Of a stretch of DNA of 64,000 nt, positions 1 to 11,600 are shown one piece after another. The first letter of the stretch is position 1; every line of letters begins with the position of its first letter. The position numbers and the translations under genes are program-made. Source of the DNA: Dastarcus helophoroides (Eukaryota; Arthropoda; Insecta; Coleoptera; Bothrideridae); the NCBI GenBank assembly GCA_028583605.1, contig CM053329.1, positions 34,062,992-34,126,991 of the forward strand, in the 5' to 3' direction. A model generated the notes under the pieces. The model was not told where the DNA came from. It saw only the letters and a program-made list of their open reading frames with translations, and made no database searches.

Positions 1-138
1 TTTTATTTGCTTCAGTTCTTGTAACATTTTTCCAGTAGATCTCCCAGTTTTCCAGATCTCATGTTGTTAGATACTTTTGGTAGATCATCTTCTTTTAAAT
101 CCTTCTTTACATGATTCTTTAACGTTTTTACAACGTAC
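1..138 (-). CDS. ABCC copy B exon 2 (partial, runs off window)
   Basis: Follows acceptor TTTTAAG and reads HVKKDLKEDDLPKV, homologous to exon 2 of copy A at 29086-29319. Near the window edge, after EKCYKN, an in-frame TGA lies at 14-12. Compared with copy A, one extra base there explains the stop, and dropping it restores TEANK. The rest of this gene lies to the left of the window. Confidence 0.8.
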
Positions 139-637
139 CTTAAAATATAATTTCAAATTGAAAAAGCTCGAAACAGAAACAAACCAGAAACTTTAGTTAT
201 GTTTTAATCAAACAATAGAGCTTTATACTTTGTACAATTAGATGATGTATTTATTTTATTTGACTATGAGAATATATAAATATGATAATTTTTTAAATTT
301 CTTATGATCTTTTTCTTTAATTGACAGTACACTACTAAGTATCAAATTGAATAGTTTAAAGTCGAAAACTAAAGACTGGTTTCGAGTGCAATTTGAAAAT
401 TACCCTTTAATCTAACGATTCCTTCAAGCAATTAATACATATAGCTACACATGTGTGTATCTCCCATTTTATTACATTTAGATGTTTTATTAAAAAAAAA
501 ACTTTGTAATTCTCAAAATAAAAGTAAATATCTGAGATTATCGAAAAATTTGTTATTTAATGTCAGATTTAACACTTTTCTTGATGTTCTAATTAACTTC
601 AAATGATTGCCTTGTTTACCGATTAATAAATACATAC

Positions 638-714
638 CAATAAGTTAAATAGGAGAACCAATTGACATTATCCCTAGAATTGGCTTTTCTGTCGATCTTA
701 AGGCCCCTGTCCAT
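638..714 (-). CDS. ABCC copy B exon 1
   Basis: Paralogue of exon 1 of copy A. ATG at 714-712 starts MDRGLKIDRKANSRDNVNWF and the exon ends with a split Trp codon before donor GTATGT. Most positions agree with copy A; changes are mainly conservative, which suggests it was selected as coding sequence. It is followed by an intron of only about 0.5 kb, against about 7 kb in copy A. Confidence 0.82.
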
Positions 715-960
715 ACCGAAACAAATGTTGTACACAAATGTAGAAATTATTTACATACCACTTACAAAAAATTGTATGTTATATTATACGATAACGCTAA
801 AAAAGTATACAATTATGTATTTATTTATTCTTATTGTTAACATTAAGATAACGCCTAAATTGTCTGCAATGATGTCAATATTTCGTCGTTAATATTCGTA
901 ATTTTCTTATATTTCTGTTTATAAGTATATACCTTTGAAAAAAATCAATATACAATGTAT
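715..960 (-). promoter_or_regulatory. 5' flank of ABCC copy B, conserved with copy A
   Basis: Sequence upstream of the copy B start matches the region upstream of copy A at 36411-36640. The best conserved block, read on the plus strand, is TACGATAACGCTAA (787-800 here, 36481-36494 in A), with a second around GTCTGCAAT. It probably holds the 5' UTR and core promoter, carried along in the tandem duplication. No clear TATA box could be chosen. Confidence 0.5.
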
Positions 961-1500
961 ATATTATCGAATATCATTAAACTGCTTTTTTTAGAATTTT
1001 TGAGGTCAACGATTATAATTAGAGACCGGATTATATGCAACATAAAAAGCTTAAAATATGTATGCAAATATGTTTAAAATATGCATGCAATAATTTTTAA
1101 CAACCAAACAAAAGTTCATTTTTCCATAATTTCTTTCTATAGCTTTCATACTAATCTTTTACTAACAAAAACAAAAAAAAGGAACCTCTATTCATATTTT
1201 TTTTATATTTTTGACGTGCTCTGTGTCTAATTACCGAACAGTTCGGGATCTCGTTTGTCTGGCAACCCTAAGAAATGTTGAACATCAAAATATAAGATAA
1301 AAATCCAAACAACAAGAAAGAAGCTTTTAAAAAAGCCAAACCTTAAGAATCTAGTCAAAATTTCCGGAAATTCAGATTCTAAAACATTAAGGTTTTCAAA
1401 GAAAACCCAAAGCTAAGAAAAAAACGCAAAATCTCAAAAAAAAATCCAGTAAAATTTCGAAATCGATAACAAATTTGAAATTTTCCAGCGAAAGTTCATT
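961..1500. other. Intergenic, no gene seen
   Basis: AT-rich spacer upstream of ABCC copy B. At about 1240-1270 it contains, on the minus strand, GGGTTGCCAGACAAACG, a motif also seen in variant form near 11391. It may be the end of an old DNA transposon. Confidence 0.4.
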
Positions 1501-3360
1501 TTAAGAAAAAAAATCTTATTTTGCGACTAAAGTGAAAATGTAAAAAAAACATAAAAAAAGTCAAAATTTTGAAAAAATGACAAATTTCGAGAAAAAAACT
1601 GAATTTTTGCATAGAAAGTAAAAATTTTTCCAAATTAAAATCAAAAAAGACTAATTTTGAAAAAATAGTCGAAATTCTAAAAAAAAGACAAATTTCATTA
1701 AAATACGAAATTTCTGGAAAAAACGGATACTTCGCATCGAATGTAAAACACTTAGGAAATATATTCAAATTTTGAATACTTTGAGAATACTTGCTATAAA
1801 AGTGACTTTTGACATACATTTAAATTTTAAGGAAAAGACAAACTTTAAAAAAAATTGATTAAAGGAGTAAATTTTGAGAAAGAAAATCAAAATTTCATGT
1901 AACAAAAACTAATTGTAAAAATCAAATGCAAAATTTCGACAAAAAGATTGAGGTTTTTAAGGATAGAAATTACGAAACACGGATCAAATTTTCGAGGCCA
2001 AATTTAGTTCGAAATTTCTCAAACTCATTTGTGAAAATTTCGAGAACTGGATGGATTTTGAAAAAAAAGTCGGAATTTTATGGCTACATATTTATTTTCT
2101 TTTGAATGTTTAAGCCAGAAGGATTCAAGAGCTTCACCCTGTCCAAAATTGAGATAATTTTTTTTAAGTTTAATCCACTCTTGAAATGGCAGCCCCATTG
2201 TGCCTTCAAGGCACTGCAACTAGGATTCAGAAACAGGGATAGATGGCAATAAACCGCCTTCTTAAACAAGGATAGATTGCAATTTTTGGGGAAAATTCCA
2301 TTCGGTAACGAGTTGCATAGCTTGGAAATTCTTTAGAAAAAAGAGTCTCGATAGATAGAAGTCCTCACTGTGTCAAGCTGGACCGCACAGGAATTTGCTG
2401 TCTCCGACCATCTTGTATGCCTCAAAAAATCTAATTTTGCGAATAAAATGAAAATGTAAAACAAACGAATTTTAAAAAAAGTCAAAATTTCGAAAAAATG
2501 ACAAATTTCGAGAAAAAACTGAATTTTTGCATAGAAACTAAAAAATGACGATTTTTCCAAATAAAAATCGAAAAAGGTTAATTTTGAAAAAATAGTCGAA
2601 ATGCTTAAAAAAGAGACAAATTTCATTAAAATACGAAATTTCTGGAGAAAACGGATACTTCGCATCGAATGTAAAACACTTAGGAAATGGGATCAAATTT
2701 TGAGAATACTTCTTATGAAAGTGACTTTTGAAATACATTTAAATTTTAAGGAAAAGACAAACTTAAAAAAAATTGAATAAAGAAGTAAAATATCGAAATT
2801 TCGGAAAAGTAAACAAATTTTGAGAAAGAAAATCGAAAAACGAATTGTAAAAAACAAATGCAAAATTTCGACAAAAAGATTGAGGTTTTAAAATAAAAGA
2901 TAGAAAGTACGAAAAAAGGATCAAATTTTCGAGGACAAATTTAGTTCGAAATTTCTTAAACTCATTTGTGAAAATTTCGAAAACTGGATGGATTTTGAAA
3001 AAATAGTCGGAATTTTTTGGATAACTATTTATTTTCTTTTGAATGTTTAAGCCAGAAGGATACGAGAGCTCCAGCCTATCCAGAATTGAAATAATTTTTT
3101 TTTAAGTTTAATCCACTCACAAGAGCAACCCCATTATGCCTTCAAAGCACTGAAAGTGGGATGTGGAAACAGGGATAGATGGCAATGAACCGCCTCCTTA
3201 AACAAGGAAAGGTTGTAATTTTTGGGGAAAATTCCATTCGGTAACGAATTGCATAGCTTGGAAACTCTATAGAAAAAAGAGTCTCCGTAGATAGAAATCC
3301 TCACTGTGTCAAGCTGAACCGCACAGGAATTTGCTGTCTCCGACAGTCTTGTATGCCTCA
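1500..3360. repeat. Direct tandem duplication, unit about 928 bp
   Basis: The landmark CGGATACTTCGCATCGAATG occurs twice, 928 bases apart (1724 and 2652), with matching flanks on both sides. Each unit holds an A-rich degenerate array built on AAAATTTCGA, then the 3' end of a CR1/Jockey-like retroposon (minus strand). The second unit extends further into the retroposon. Confidence 0.8.
2020..2430 (-). mobile_element. CR1/Jockey-like non-LTR retroposon, 3' fragment
   Basis: Minus-strand remnant of the C-terminal region of the family described at 38613-40592, with its 3' UTR that ends GAGTGGATTAAACTT plus an A run. The frame is broken. It belongs to the first unit of the 928-bp tandem duplication. 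Confidence 0.75.
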
Positions 3361-3490
3361 AAAATCTTGCCCTTGGAGGGATCAATCCTATTAATTCCTG
3401 CGAGCATCTCCCATGATAGTACTTGTAAAAAAGAGACAAGTCAGCAACCATTCGCCCATGCTCTAGTATTTTGAGAGAATCGGTCAAACT
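2985..3490 (-). pseudogene. CR1/Jockey-like retroposon C-terminal fragment
   Basis: Minus-strand open stretch of about 117 residues (3487-3134) reading MTDSLKILEHGRMV, then CSQELIGLIPPRARFLRHTR and KLCNSLPNGIFPKNYNLSLF. The same segments occur in copies at 38656-39225, 26.0-28.5 kb, 52.3 kb and 54.5 kb. This is the post-reverse-transcriptase C-terminal domain. The 3' UTR follows with the TTAAACTTAAAA end. It is 5'-truncated, as is usual for non-LTR elements. Confidence 0.82.
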
Positions 3491-4127
3491 CTCGTCATCA
3501 ATTAGGCAAAACTTTCAGAAACAAACATTTCCAGAAAGTGAGATTAAAAAATAACTGTTGGAAATTCCAAAGAAATTTTCCCTGAATATTTGCCTTCGTA
3601 CAAATATTAAAAATTTTTGAAACATAATTTTTACAATTTTTATAATTGTAATTTTTTTATTAGAGGATACGACAAATTTTCAGAAAAAGGCAAATTTTGA
3701 TAAGCCAACCCTAATTTAAATCAGATTTTAAGAAAAGTTGAAATTTTCAGAAAGACGAATCTTGAAGAATAGTTAAATTTCGAAAAAAAAATAACGATAA
3801 AATGTAAAAACTTTGAGAAAATCAGATTTTGATACCAAAAGCCAAATTTTAAGAAAAATCGAAAACGATAAATTTTGTGATAAAACATCAATTTTGGATA
3901 AAAAATGCGATATTAAGAGAAAATTTTGAAATATCAAGAAAGAACGAATTCGGAAAAAATGAAATTTCTGAAAAAAATCTCCATAGTTAAATATAAATGT
4001 TCGATTAATTGTTGAACCACGGGGCAAGTATTATGCCCTGCCCTCTTCTAGCTGCGTCTATGAAATAAAAACATCAAACAGCTAAACGTACCAAATTGAA
4101 AAAAATTTACAACCACAACCATGTTAC
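3491..4127. repeat. A-rich degenerate array
   Basis: No gene. Irregular repetition of AAAATTTTGAGAAAA/GAAATTTC words, the same material as the interior of the hAT-type elements but without recognisable ends. Confidence 0.55.
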
Positions 4128-7100
4128 CAGGGCTTCGAACCGGAACTGAACCGAAAACCAGAAACCGAAAAAAACCGTTATTTTTGTAGGAACGAAAACC
4201 GAAACAGAACCGGAAAAAAATAAAGGTTTATTTCGGTTCGTTGAATTTGTATGTTCTTAAAATAATTTTTACTTTACCCTAAAGTTTGGGATAATTTTAG
4301 AAGTTTCCTGTTCAAAATTTTACACAAATCCATGGCAACTTTCAACACAAAATTACGAGTTTACTTTAAGAAATATTTTTTTGAAAGTTCAATTAGAAAC
4401 TTACAATTTCCACTCTTTCTAAGAAAATGTTGATTTCATTCTCAAAATTTCGAGCCAAATTGAGTTTTAAGTTGTATAACTTGAATATTCCTTTTTCAAC
4501 ATTTTCGACTCTTTTGTGAAATTTGGACCTTTTTCTTGAAATATTTATTTCGTTTCCTAAAAGTTCGATTTTAAAATAAAAATTTTATGTGCTATTGTAA
4601 ATATGGACTCAAGTAGTGGAGTCTTTTTTATTAAAGCCTAGTTTCCTGGCAATTTTATTTGCAAATTCGACTTTTTCCGTAAATTCCAACTTTTTTTTCA
4701 GAACAAACACTCAAAATTTGTTTGTTTATTCTCAAACTTGGATTTTTCCTTTTATAATCCGATATCTCTAATTTTTAAAATGGTTAATAAAAATTTCGCG
4801 TTTTTTTCTTCAAATTTCATTTTAGTTTAAATATGTCAATTTTTTTCTACAAATTTCAAATTTTCATGATTTTTTTATGATGCCGACTTCATAGAACTGC
4901 CCAAAATTCCTGGATTTGGCTTTTTTTCTCAAAATTTGCGTTAAAATCTCCCTATTTCTAATTTTTCCTAGAAATTGGGGAATTTCAGTCAAAATTTTAA
5001 GAGAAAAATACAACATTTATATTGCAATGTAAAGCCGGGATCTTAAAATTGAAGTCGACATTTTGAGGGTAAACTTGAAACGATGACAAGTTAGAAAATG
5101 TCTAATTTAAACTTTCAATTTTTATCTGGTTTTGTTTACGCTATATTTGACTTTTTTCTTAAAATTTCGACTTTAGCCTCGAAGCTGTAATTTTTTTTTT
5201 CAGATTGTTTTGAATTTAGACAGCTTTAACATTGAAATTTAGTTAAGTCTTAAATTCGTTTTGTAGAATTCAAAATTTAAAAATTGGTAATTTGGAAAAT
5301 TAGATTCTTCAGCAAAATTAAAAAATGTCTGGAACGAATTTTGAAAAAGTGTCGAAGTTATCACAAAAACTCGAACTTTTGAAAAAAAAAATGGAATATC
5401 GAAAAAACTTCAAATTTTAAATAAAGGTATATTAAACTTCGAAAGTCCCAATTTTGATGATAAAAGGTAGAAATTTTCAAAAAAGGATTAAAATCCTGAA
5501 AAAATTCAAATATTTCAAAAAGTAACAATTTTGAAAAGAATGAAAATTTTTGGAAAAAAGTCGAAATTATCAAAAAAAAGGAGTTAAAACTTCGAGAAAT
5601 AGTAAAATGTTTGAGCCAAAGTGGAAATTTTCAAAAAAATGTAAAAGTTAAAAAAAAATGTTTCAACATAATCATATAAAAAATCCAAAATTTAAAAAAA
5701 ACTGAAATTTTGAGAAAAAAAAGCTTTGTGTTATCAATTTTTTTACAAAAAGTCAAAATGTTAGAAAGAAGAGGAACTTTTTTTAAATGAAACAAATTTT
5801 GAAAAAGTTACAGGATCGAGAAAAGTCGAAATTTTGATGATAAAAAGTCGAAATTTTCAAAAAAAGTCTAAATTTTGAAAAGGGTTCGAAAATATTAAAA
5901 ATGTCGAAATTTTGAGAAAAACTTAATTTTTCAAACAACAGAAATTAAAGGAAAATCTAATTTTTCAATTAAAAGTTTAGTTTACTACATAAAAGTCGAA
6001 ATTAAAAAAAAAATCTCAGTTTTCAAAAAAAAAATCAAAACTTTGAGAAATTGTCAAAAGTTGGATCAATGTAAAAATTTAAAAAAACAGGATGGAAGTT
6101 TTTAAAATTCAGTTTTCAAACATCATTAAATTTACAGAAAAAATCAAAATTTTGAAAAGAATATAACAATTTGGAGAAAAGATCGAAATTATGGGTAAAG
6201 TTTTTAAAAAATTCAGCATTTGAAAAATAAATTAAAATCCTGAAGAAAGGCGAAACTGAAAAAGTCTTGCGATTAATAAAATAAATAAACATTTAAAAAC
6301 AGTAGAAGCTAAAAAAAGAAAATTTGAATTTCAAAGTTTTTAAAATATAAAGACGAAATGCTTTAAAGAAATCGAAAAATATTTAGGAATTTTCAATAAA
6401 AATCGAAGGCAGACTTTTCAAAAAGTAATCAATTTTAGAAAGTCAGAATTTTGCGAAAAAGCGAAAATTGAAAAAAGTTGAATAAAAAAAAACAAACACT
6501 CGAGAGTCGATATTTGCAAAAAGTTAAAACTTTGAAAAAATTCAAATTTTAAAAAATTGGATTTGTAAAAAAAAGATGAAATTTCGAGCTTAAAGTTTCT
6601 GATATTTACAAAAATAAGGTCAAACATTCAAAATTCGCGATCAATTTCAAATATTCAAAAAAAAATTTCAAAAAATAAAATCTTTAACAAGAACAACAGT
6701 TATAAAAGTAAAATATTCAAAAAAATTAAAACTTACCAAATAAGACTGAATTTTGAGGAATTTGGAATATTCAAAAAATCAAAATTTTGAATAAACCCGA
6801 CATTTTCAAAATCAAGTTAAAATTTCGTAAATTTGGAAATCAAACAAGAAAAGATCGACTTTGTGAAAAAGTGGGTTTTTATTGTCGAAATTTTCGAAAT
6901 AAGTCAAAATTTTCAATAAAAATTGAATTCTTCAGAAAAGTCGAAACTTTCAAAAAGTATATAACCAAAGGATCCTTTCTATTTTTTCACCTAGGCGAAA
7001 GCGCAGGTATCAGCTAATTTTCTTAATAAAATTCGAGGTTTTTTTAAAGTTTAAACTAAAAATGAACCCAAAATTCAGAGTTTCAGCCTGAAATTTTTAA

Positions 7101-7325
7101 ACTCGAAAAATCGGGAAATATTTTTTTCAAATTTTAAGCATTACCAAGTAGTTATATGCTGTAATATGTAAAAAAAGAGAGACACAATTTCCTGAATTAT
7201 GTTAGCAGATTAATTCAAATAAAAACTTTTAAAAAATTAAAAAATGAGTCACCCGGAACTGAGCCAAAAACCGGAAAAAACCAACCGCTATTTTTGTCAG
7301 AACGAAAACGGTTTACGGTATATCA
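4128..7325 (+). mobile_element. Non-autonomous hAT-type element, copy 1 (right end damaged)
   Basis: Left end CAGGGCTTCGAACCGG at 4128 is identical to the ends of the complete copy at 12189-15963 and is followed by the same subterminal GAACTGAACCGAAAACC words. The right subterminal block occurs at 7250-7320 but the terminal CCCTG is missing, so no target duplication can be scored. The interior is T-rich to about 5.2 kb, then A-rich to 7.1 kb. No transposase frame is present. Confidence 0.78.
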
Positions 7326-7807
7326 AAAATGGAAAAAATTATTTAAATAAACAGATAAATTAGTTAAACTCAGTTTAGCATATTTGTATGCTACCATCCA
7401 AAAAAGGGACTGTCAGACTAGAACTCTCTTCCCTTTTCTACTATTACTAACTGTGTTCTGAGTATAATTAAAACATGTTCAATGCTCTCCTATTTTCATG
7501 GTCAAGGCATTTTGGCATACTTCGTTATCGTCATTTTGTTCTATGAATTACCTTACACGTTAGACTACTCTTTGAGGCCTTTGATAGTAATACTTTTTTG
7601 GTGATATACTACCCGAAACTATAAAACGGCTTTCCCTTCAGTACCCTCCCAGCTTTATCTATTCTGGTCTATTCTTGATATTTTTTAACTTACAGGAAGT
7701 TATATTTGCTTAAAAATTACTTATTTGTGGTTGAAATATAATAAAACTCTTCAGGATTTTTTATATAAATTTAAAATAGCTTAATATTAACATATTTAAC
7801 TGACAAA
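7326..7807. other. 3' flank of ABCC copy A
   Basis: Less repetitive AT-rich sequence just downstream of the transporter stop codon, probably its 3' UTR and flank. I found no convincing further exon here, although one short C-terminal exon could exist. Confidence 0.4.
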
Positions 7808-8643
7808 CTAATCACAATTCATAAAAAAGTGCATTTTACCATCTTTCAGTAACATAAATCTATCACACATTAATACTACTTTCTTTTTGTGCGTGATTAT
7901 AAGCATCGTTTGACTGGTGAAGGTTTCTTTGATTTTCTTGAGGATTAGTTCTTCTGTTTCATAATCGATACTTGCTGTGGCTTCATCAAAAATTAAAATT
8001 TTGTTATTCTTCAGTATCACCCTAGCCAAACACAAAAGTTGCCTCTGACCCATACTCAAATTTTTACCACAATCATCATCTAAACTTTTTACCACATGTT
8101 TCATCCCAACCGCTTCCAATGCATCCCAAACAGCTTCATCACTGTACTCATCCATTGGATCAATATTTTCCCTAAATGTTCCTTCGAATACAAATGGAAT
8201 TTGAGGGACTACTGATAAACTTTGTCTTAGAATTTTAAGGGGAATAGTCTTGAGGTTCACATCATCAATTACAATGTCCCCTACAGTGCGATAAAACCTA
8301 AACAGCGCCATCACTATAGAGGTCTTGCCTTCACCAGTTCTTCCAATCAAACCTAGTTTTTCATGTGGATGAATAGTGAAACTGATTCCAGACTCTGCGT
8401 TTTTTCTAGAAGTTGAATAAGCCAGATTAACATCTTTCAATTCCACAGTGGCGTCCGTAGGCCATTTTTCCAATATGGTGCCAGAAAGTAAATCCTCTTG
8501 TTCAGACTGAATATATTCGAGAACACGTTCCACTGAAGACATAGAACTTTCCAACTCACACCACTCCATAACAAGAAATTCCATTATCTCACCTAGGATG
8601 CTGGCTTGATTAATGGAAAAACCCACACTGCCAGCCTGTGTGC
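7808..8643 (-). CDS. ABCC copy A exon 9 (NBD2 and stop)
   Basis: Begins with the last TMD2 helix and the ELESSMSSVERVLEY linker, then NBD2. Motifs in order: Walker A GRTGEGKT, Q-loop VPQIPFVFEGTFRENIDP, signature LSMGQRQLLCLAR, Walker B ILIFDEATASID and H-loop LIITH. Ser and Glu of the composite site are normal. The frame stops with TAG at 7810-7808, about 20 residues after the H-loop, slightly shorter than usual. A GGTAAAAT after KDG could serve as a donor to a further short exon, but none was found downstream. Confidence 0.93.
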
Positions 8644-11600
8644 CTTAAATTAAAGCAAAATTGTTACAAATTGTGAAAATGAGACCAAGAATAAGAAGGT
8701 AGCATTAGCTCTTACTTTTAGAATTAACTATATAATATAGAGTAATGGCCGATAGGAAGCAAGAAGACGTGATAAGTATAAGAAAACATAAAGCATTGCC
8801 AGCACAAATCCCAAGATGATACACTGAATTATACAGATTTTGATGACTGTCAAACTCTTTCTTTAGAACATCTTCCATGTTAAAAGTTCTAATAGTTGTT
8901 AAGCCTTTAAAAGTAGCAATCAAGTGTCCCACAATAGGACTTCTACCTAAAAAAAACAAGGTTAAATAATGCGCTAGGAAAAAGCATCTACTTACAGCTT
9001 GACTTCAGCCTTTCTATACTACGGAGAGGTGTAATGAAAGCAAAAGCAAATAAAACATACAAGGTAACTAAGGCGATGGAGGAAATCATAAAGGTAGTGC
9101 TAATACTTGCTATGATTACAGTAATACCAACCAGACGTGTTGTTTGCTAAAAAAACATCATACAATGCGATTCACTAATAAGAGTACGACCCTTGGAAGC
9201 CCGAAATGCCACCCAATACAATAAGTAGAAGGGATAATAAATCATAATATGTAGTTGGATAACCCTTACATTATGTATGACAGTACCACATCTGCAGAAC
9301 TAATACTCGAAAATTTGGCCAAAGTTCCTAGGCCTAGGATTCAAGCCAGTTTGAGAAACAAAGGAAGACAAACTTTGAGCATAATTTTAATCTTGAATGA
9401 TTGAAATATAAATCTTGTCCCAGAAACCAAGAAAGATTAAAAAACACAACAATGGTTGCTCTAACGCGTTTCGATAACCAAGCTATCATCTTCAGAGAAA
9501 TATCTCTCTTGGTCATCGTGTGGAATCAGCTTGGTGATCGAAAAGCGTTAGAGCAATCATTGTTGTGGTTTTTAATCTGTCTTGGTTTCAGGATATAAAA
9601 GAATCTCTCTGAAGATAATAGCTTTGCTATCGAAACGCGTTAGAGCACCCATTGTTGTGTTTTTTTAATCCTTCTTGGTTTCAGAAGATAATATATGTAT
9701 TTCAATTTTTGAAGATAACCAAGGATCAGTCCGTTTCACAAAAATTATTGCTTTAGAATATTTGTCAGTTAATCAAATTTTGTGATATTTATAAATAAAA
9801 AAGGGAGTCCAAAATCAAAATTTATTACTTTTGTCGAATCTAGATATTAATGAATATTATTCATTGGATTGTACTTTGGACTTGTGGAAGTTATACTCTT
9901 ATGTGAATCACCCAGTATAATAATAATAATAATAAATAGTAATTTTGCACCTACCCTTATGCAATCCTTAAAATATATTGGAACGTGTTCATCGATGTTG
10001 TTTATATCTCTTGAAAATCGGTTGAGAATATTTCCTATCAAATGTGTATCGAAGAAACTCATTTTGCTTCCAATTACTTTTTTAGTTAGGTCTTTGCTGA
10101 TATATCTAGAAGCTCGTATAAAAAATAAAGAATGGGTGCAACCCACAACAAATAAAACAACGCCGCAGGAAAATGTCGTTATTGAATACAAATTTGTTTG
10201 CGAGGACTGCGTTCTCATTAACTTTTCGTAATCCTGTTTCAATATTGGAATACATTTTCTGATAAACGAATTTGTCCCATTTATACCACTAGCAGCAGAG
10301 CCATTAATAATAGCAGTACAATTCCGAAATAATGATATCTCTTCTTGAGTGTTTATCCTAAAAATGCATTAAATAAATTTGATTAAGAAGATCGAATGGA
10401 ATCAATATTTTGTATGTATTCTTACTGGGTGATCGATTAACTCATACAATTCCAACATTTTCCCACAAAGTATAAAATGATATTCTCCTGAATTTCCCCA
10501 GACCAAATTTACGCCAAATAAAGATGTTGTGAAGCTCTAACTAGTGTGTTAGAAGAGCTGGCACAGGTAGAAAGTAACTTGATTTTAAAATCGATATTTA
10601 CAATTTTTGTTCAAATTTTATATTCTCCAAACCGCATTTGGAATTTAAATTGGCGATTTTTTTTCTAATATTCCGCCTTTACACTTGAAATTTTTAGTTT
10701 TTCTTCCCAAAATTTGTACTTCTAATAAAATACACATTTTTTTTTATAAAAAATAAAAATTTTTATTTTTAAAATTGAGTTTAAACTCAAAATATCGAGA
10801 ATTTTTTTATGAATTCAGAAATTTTTATAACTTTCTTATAATTTAGACTTTTTTTAAATCACCAGGTTACTATGTCAATTTATAATTATTTATTATTTTT
10901 TCATTAATTTCGTTGTATCAATTGAAACATTTGACTTTTTTTGAAGTTTTGATCTGTTTTTTCGAAATTTGTATGAAGTTCAGATTTTTTTTTTATTTTT
11001 ACTTTAATTTTGAAAGGTTAACCTGTCGAAAGTTCCCATTTTTTCTCAAAATATTTATTCAGTTGTAACCTTTTTCTCTTAAATTTTGTGTAATTCAAGC
11101 TGGAAATTTTGACTGTACACATTTTGACTTTAATATCGAAATCTTCACTTTATTCTCTCTCATCGAGTGTAAAAAGAAAAAGTGGATTCTTGCAAATGCT
11201 TACTTTAAAGTAAGGCAAAGACTTTACTTTACCAGCTTTCACTTTGTCAAAATGTTCAGTTTTTTCTCAGATCTTTGAGTGTAAAAAAGAAATATTGTAA
11301 AAATTTGGATTTTTTACCATAGTTTTAATGTTTCTCAGAAATGGTTTTATAAATTATTATCGCTTTTATTCAAAACATCACTAGGTTTGCCAGATCTCCC
11401 GTGTTTTACGGGGGTTTCCTGTTGTGTCCCGTAAACCTGTATTTGAAAGGAAATCTCCCGGATTTTGAAAGAGGGATAGAAGCTAAAGAGCTTTTACAAT
11501 TTACATTAGCAGCTACAATTGATCTGTTATTTCATTATTTGGGAATGAAGACCTTTTTTTGGTCAACAAACGGTTTCCTCCTTTTTTAATAATCCCCAGT

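Noticed and set aside
662..892. Plus-strand open stretch of 76 codons
   Set aside because: It overlaps exon 1 and the 5' flank of ABCC copy B on the other strand and has no homology; the minus-strand exon is supported by the paralogue.
6787..7017. Plus-strand open stretch of 76 codons with a charged, Phe/Lys-rich protein
   Set aside because: It is translation of the A-rich hAT-type array; the same DNA recurs inverted at 43302-43553 with a disrupted frame.
7250..7325. Possible right terminus of hAT copy 1 with target duplication
   Set aside because: The subterminal block is present but the CGAAGCCCTG end and an 8-bp CATGTTAC repeat are absent, so no intact end was called.
9869..10231. Plus-strand open stretch of 120 codons
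   Set aside because: It is the complement of ABCC exon 6, whose minus-strand frame carries clear TMD2 motifs.
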